Positions 60,467 to 64,000 of a stretch of DNA of 64,000 nucleotides are shown here, in pieces (the stretch's first letter is position 1; every line of letters starts with the position of its first letter). The position numbers were made by a program, and so were the translations under genes. The stretch is from Cryptomeria japonica (lineage: Eukaryota; Streptophyta; Pinopsida; Cupressales; Cupressaceae), in contig NC_081414.1 of assembly GCF_030272615.1 (NCBI RefSeq), forward strand, positions 817,852,396 to 817,916,395, written 5' to 3'. The notes beneath the pieces are model-generated. The model was not told the origin of the DNA, ran no database searches, and was given only the letters and a program-made list of their open reading frames with translations.

Positions 60467-61518
60467 TGTTGGTATTTTGGTATGGTTTTGTCATTGATGT
60501 CAACACCTACTTAAACACTAGCACTTTGGAGATCCAACAGCATTCACCGGCAAGCAAGTAACTATTGCACAGTTACTGGTATATGGTTCACCGGCAGGAT
60601 ATAATGATCACTGACACTTGGGATGATATAGAAGACACTTGGTAATATCGAAGACATCGTGTGGACATCTTATCTTAATGAATTAATCATTGTTATATTC
60701 ATATTTACATATTTGCTTTTACCGACAAATAGGTCCAGGGTTATCCAGGGTTACACCGGCAGGTTATCTTTTCTAGATCAGCATGGCATGCCATGGAGAT
60801 GATTAATTATTGTTGTAAATGCATTAAGCTGACATGTTCAATCGGTTATTGCATCAAATATTATATTGTTTGTAAAATGTTTTATTGTAATATCTTGTAG
60901 AGCCAACCTACTAAAATTGGTCTTAGGTTATGGTATAAATGTAAGATCTTATTTGTAAGATCAAATGTGGAATGTGAAAGAGAATTGTGTGAAGGTATAT
61001 GTGAGATTAAGTGGTACAATACACATAGACATCATTTGAAGGTGAAGCTAGGTTTTTGTGCAGCATTACACTAGTACTGAATCCAGCATATGAAGATTAT
61101 ATTTTGAGCAGTACATTCTTATTGGATTTAACCATCCAATTGTAGTCAGTGTGACTCCCATTTTGTGATTGAGCAGTGAGCTCTAGGCGCTTGGCCTTTC
61201 TGCATGTGTAGACCCCATTTATGTACACTTTCTATCTACAGTAGTATCATCTGATTGTGGGTAAGGTTTCCCACTGTGGTTTTTCCCCTTACAGGGTTTC
61301 CACATACAAATATTGGTGTTATGTGTTGTGGATGACTTTATGTTTATGTTTCATGCACTAATCTTTACTAGTATAACAATTAACTATTAAAACTATCTAC
61401 CAGAATACTTAACTAGTTTACCGGTATTAAGCATTAAGTTGGTTAAGTTGTTTTTGGTTTGAATTTAGTTGACAACTGATTCACCCCCCCCCCTCTTAGT
61501 TGTCCCTGGGACCTAACA
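60467..61518 (+). repeat. C2 3' LTR
   Basis: 1052 bp. TATAAAT at 60934-60940. Confidence 0.92.
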
Positions 61519-61791
61519 TTAACAATTGTTACTAAGAACCTAGAGGAAATCTCTAAGATCCTTGAAAGCTCCAGCACTCCCAAACCCATCGTGGACCTTG
61601 ATATTGATGAAGATGCCATCGAGAATGGGACTACGAAAAGTGCTCCTGGTGGAGCGACAAAGAGAACAAGGGCGAGCATGAAGAAAGATGTTGTGGCCTC
61701 TTCTAAGGAAATCCCTAAACTGAGGGATAATATTAAAGAATTGTATGGGATTAGTGGAAATTCAGCTAATGCCCTGAAAAACATTAAGTAG

Positions 61792-61983
61792 TTCCTTTTC
61801 TGTGTTTTGTCTGTTTTTCTTGGTCGTTGCTGGTTCTGTGGGGCTTTTTTGCTGGATTTTGCTAGTATCTATGTTGGTTTTTTAGCTGTTTGTCCCTTCT
61901 AGTTTCTTAATGCTCTTTTTTCTTAAGGATCTTTTGTAAAGGGTTTCAGGGCCCCTTCAAAACCTACTTTTATCATAATTAAA
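61792..61983 (+). other. L2 3' UTR and tail
   Basis: T/G-rich (TTTTGTCTGTTTTTCTTGG), then GGGTTTCAGGGCCCCTTCAA and ATAATTAAAA next to the target duplication. No long poly(A). Confidence 0.75.
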
Positions 61984-62000
61984 AACTTACACACAAATCT

Positions 62001-62962
62001 CAAATTTTCTCCCTAAATTGCTTTAGGGTTTTTCACATGTTTCTCTCCCCCTTAGACATCAATGGGAAAGGGCACATATACAAATCATGATTTTCTCCCC
62101 CTTATAACTAGCTCACAAATATGAACATCTTAACCACAACACTAACTACTCCCCCTGAGTAGTAGGCACCACTCATCAATCTGAATCACAAGATATCTCT
62201 GTGAAGTCCACCAAACTGATGCAAATCCATGCATCTTAGTTCTCATCAGGAGGGGCAATCACCCCTAACTTCTCTCAGAGATACTCAAAAGTATCTTTTG
62301 GCAAAGTTTTAGTAAACATATCTACGATTTGTTCCTTTGTAGATACATACTCCAATCTGACTTTCTTCTCATTCACCTTCTCTCTCAAGAAGTGAAACTT
62401 AATAGATATATGCTTAGTTTTAGATTGCAACACAAAATTCTTAGAAATGTTAATAGCACTTGAATTACACAGTATATAGAAACAATCTCATTATAAACAA
62501 CTCTAATATCTTTCAATATGTGCTTCATCCATACTACCTAAGTACAATTGCTAGTAGTAGCAATGTATTTTGCCTCTATAGTAGATAGAGAAATGGAATT
62601 CTTCTTCTTACTCAACCATGCAAGTAGTCTCTTACCCAAGAAAATTGCACCACCACTAGTACTCTTCTAGTCATCAACATCACCAGCCCAATCAGCATCA
62701 ATAAATGCACTTAAAGTAAATTCATCATCTTTATGATACTACAAACCAAAATCAATTGTCCCTTTCAAATATCTAAAGATTCTTTTCGTAGTAGTAACAT
62801 GATATTCCTTAGGATCAGCTTGAAATCTAGCAACAAGACACACAACATTCATAATATGGGGTCTAGTCTGAGTCATACAATAATCCACCAATCATAGATT
62901 TATATCTAGCCTAATTTTCTTTCGCAGAGTCATAATCCTTAGTCAACTTAAATTTGGTTGTG
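62001..62962 (-). pseudogene. C5 RT end and RNase H remnant
   Basis: The minus strand reads TKFKLTKDYDSAKEN, RYKSMIGGLLY, then in other frames RFQADPKEYHV and RIFRYLKGTIDF, the end of Copia RT. RNase H follows as short broken frames. Next come the 3' untranslated region with CTCCCCCTTA-type purine-run complements and the interior side of the L2 insertion. Stops and frameshifts are frequent. The sequence ends abruptly near 62962, so the 5' part of C5 was lost. Confidence 0.75.
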
Positions 62963-64000
62963 AGGTAGGAAAATGAGCATAAGATTCAAAGAACAAACAA
63001 TTATCCAACCACAAAGATTAAATGCTATGAAAGTAACTCCTATCAAATTCAATGAAAGAATTGAAAACAAGGCATTCAAAAGAAATGAAAACCATCACCA
63101 ATGTCTTCTTCAATTGGCCTCCATTGTCCTTTCTCCTCCAAATATCTTGTTTTGTGGATCTCACCTATGAGTGCAAAAAAAGAAAGATTGCAAGATGATT
63201 TTGATTTTGATAGTGCGAGGATACTAAAAATGTGGTTGATTCCAAAGATTAAAGAAAGAGACCAATTTATAGACAAATTGAAGACATCGTGAAATTAGTA
63301 TGTAAGAGGATGAGAAAATAAATTCGATTCAAAAATGGTAAATTGATTTGAAAATAAGAAGGCTTATGACACCTTCTATGTCATGATTATGACAAATTTC
63401 CCATGCAAAGTGCAAGGACTAAATGCCAAGTTAAGTGTTATGACATGATGCTATATCAAGAAATATGACGCATGAGAAATTCATGCCTCCACTCTATGAC
63501 AAGCAAAGCACAAAAATAGGGACAACTTGAGAGGAATAAATTAGTTGGAAATTAGAATTGGAAAATTAGGAAAATAGGTGGAAAAAGGGGAATTAGAAAT
63601 TAGGAAATTGGGGAAAAAGGTGAAATTAATTAATAAATTGCCATTGACTAATTAATTCACAAAGGGGGGAATAGTTAGTCAATTAAATGAATATTTAATT
63701 GTGACAAGAGGAGACTTAGGATTAAATAAATAAATTTATTTAACCTAAAAGGGAAATGATGAATAGGATTAGATGAATAAATCATAAAACCCTAAGAGAA
63801 AATTAGAGATGAAAGGATGTTGATTAGGTCATGATATGATTGGAATGATTGATGCAATTGATATAAGGTCAATTCGATCATGGTTAAATTATGAGAACTG
63901 ATAATTGATAAAGTGTCGACATTGGTTGACAAGGACCAATGACAAATTGATCAATAATTGACCAAGGATAAAGCTGATAGGCACCAATTGATGAGGACCA
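62963..64000. other. no gene recognised; AT-rich, possibly gypsy-derived
   Basis: Runs such as AATTAATTAATAAATTGCC and GGACCAATGACAAATTGA recall gypsy LTR and leader sequence read on the minus strand, but no boundary or motif confirms this. Confidence 0.3.

Larger units (their letters stand above)
54570..61518 (+). mobile_element. Ty1/Copia retrotransposon C2, integrase-deleted
   Basis: Flanked by TTAAC at 54565-54569 and 61519-61523. LTRs are 54570-55627 and 60467-61518. LTR divergence in the first 250 bp is about 6% by eye, the oldest measured here. The single pol frame lacks integrase, and a solo gypsy LTR interrupts the RT. Confidence 0.93.
53120..61791 (+). pseudogene. L2 downstream ORF (ORF3), unknown function, split by C2
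   Basis: The ATG at 53120 overlaps the RNase H stop as ATGA. The frame reads MKVVMSNLYIYRNFMITWQ, has TAG at 53276 and 53477, and shifts frame about 53480-53585, again before 53890 and near 54415. A folded-looking part (IHGVRFKFDADLIVTVIGIP, VEGHFTRADTYHFVFLNHFR, IYLPYYLFKSLSRSL) resembles the putative plant transposon protein domain (PF20167-like), by inference only. Then come a basic patch (GKGKRKVEEGG), a very acidic Glu/Asp region, a predicted coiled coil (KKMEAQIENLEEGK) and, beyond C2, a lysine-rich tail ending at TAG 61789-61791. About 550 codons in all. Confidence 0.6.
52917..61983 (+). mobile_element. LINE L2, 5'-truncated, with an extra 3' reading frame, split by C2
   Basis: Flanked by the 17-bp duplication AACTTACACACAAATCT at 52900-52916 and 61984-62000, inside C5. 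The length and AT-rich site are typical of target-primed reverse transcription. It begins inside an RNase H frame, continues with a second reading frame, and ends in a T-rich UTR with GGGTTTCAGGGCCCCTTCAA and ATAATTAAAA, shared with L1. Net LINE sequence is about 2.1 kb. Confidence 0.85.

Noticed and set aside
63076-63292. Overlapping small frames on both strands near the right edge
   Set aside because: Short, no homology recognised, AT-rich repeat-like surroundings.

Overview
The window looks like intergenic chromatin from a large, AT-rich plant genome. A gymnosperm is my best guess, because the elements are long, old and deeply nested and solo LTRs are kept, but that is inference. No intact host gene was found. 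Almost everything is transposon sequence, plus a few broken host-gene fragments (DRM-type DNA methyltransferase, PPR protein, 5S rRNA-like sequence).

Layout. 1-7642: the 3' part of a LINE-like element, split by a complete minus-strand Copia element (C1, 562-7560, TSD GTTTT). 7643-11328: mostly unassigned, with a 5S rRNA-derived stretch (8142-8231) and a PPR pseudogene fragment (10640-10913). 11355-15076: fragments of a DRM de novo DNA methyltransferase gene, present as a short hairpin (11845-12072) and as a 1.1-kb-arm inverted repeat (about 12495-14762), ending at a CACTA-type terminus. 15080-22533: leader and LTR of a minus-strand Ty3/gypsy element (G3), interrupted by Copia C4 (17000-21993), which is flanked by an unusual 227-bp target duplication. 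22534-25246: region with eight copies of a LINE-tail-like motif, interrupted by a solo Copia LTR (23654-24935).

25247-62962 is one nest. The outer Copia C5 (minus) has its LTR split by Copia C3 (25860-52045, TSD CATAT). C3's LTR is split by gypsy G1 (31822-50773, TSD ATGGC). G1's RNase H region is split by a Copia LTR-like insertion (37234-46560, TSD GGTGG). That is split by G2 (38191-46042), a gypsy element coding only gag and a protease-like domain. The C5 interior is separately split by a LINE (L2, 52917-61983, 17-bp TSD), which carries Copia C2 (54570-61518, TSD TTAAC), whose reverse transcriptase is split by a solo gypsy LTR (57489-59145, TSD ATAAT). 62963-64000 is AT-rich with no recognised gene.

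All polyproteins are broken. Most in-frame stops fit C-to-T change at CAA, CAG, CGA or TGG codons, as expected for long-methylated transposons. The most notable items are the inverted-repeat DRM fragment (a potential hairpin RNA source matching an RNA-directed DNA methylation enzyme), a LINE with an extra reading frame whose ATG overlaps the stop codon of the RNase H frame (ATGA), and the atypical C4 insertion.
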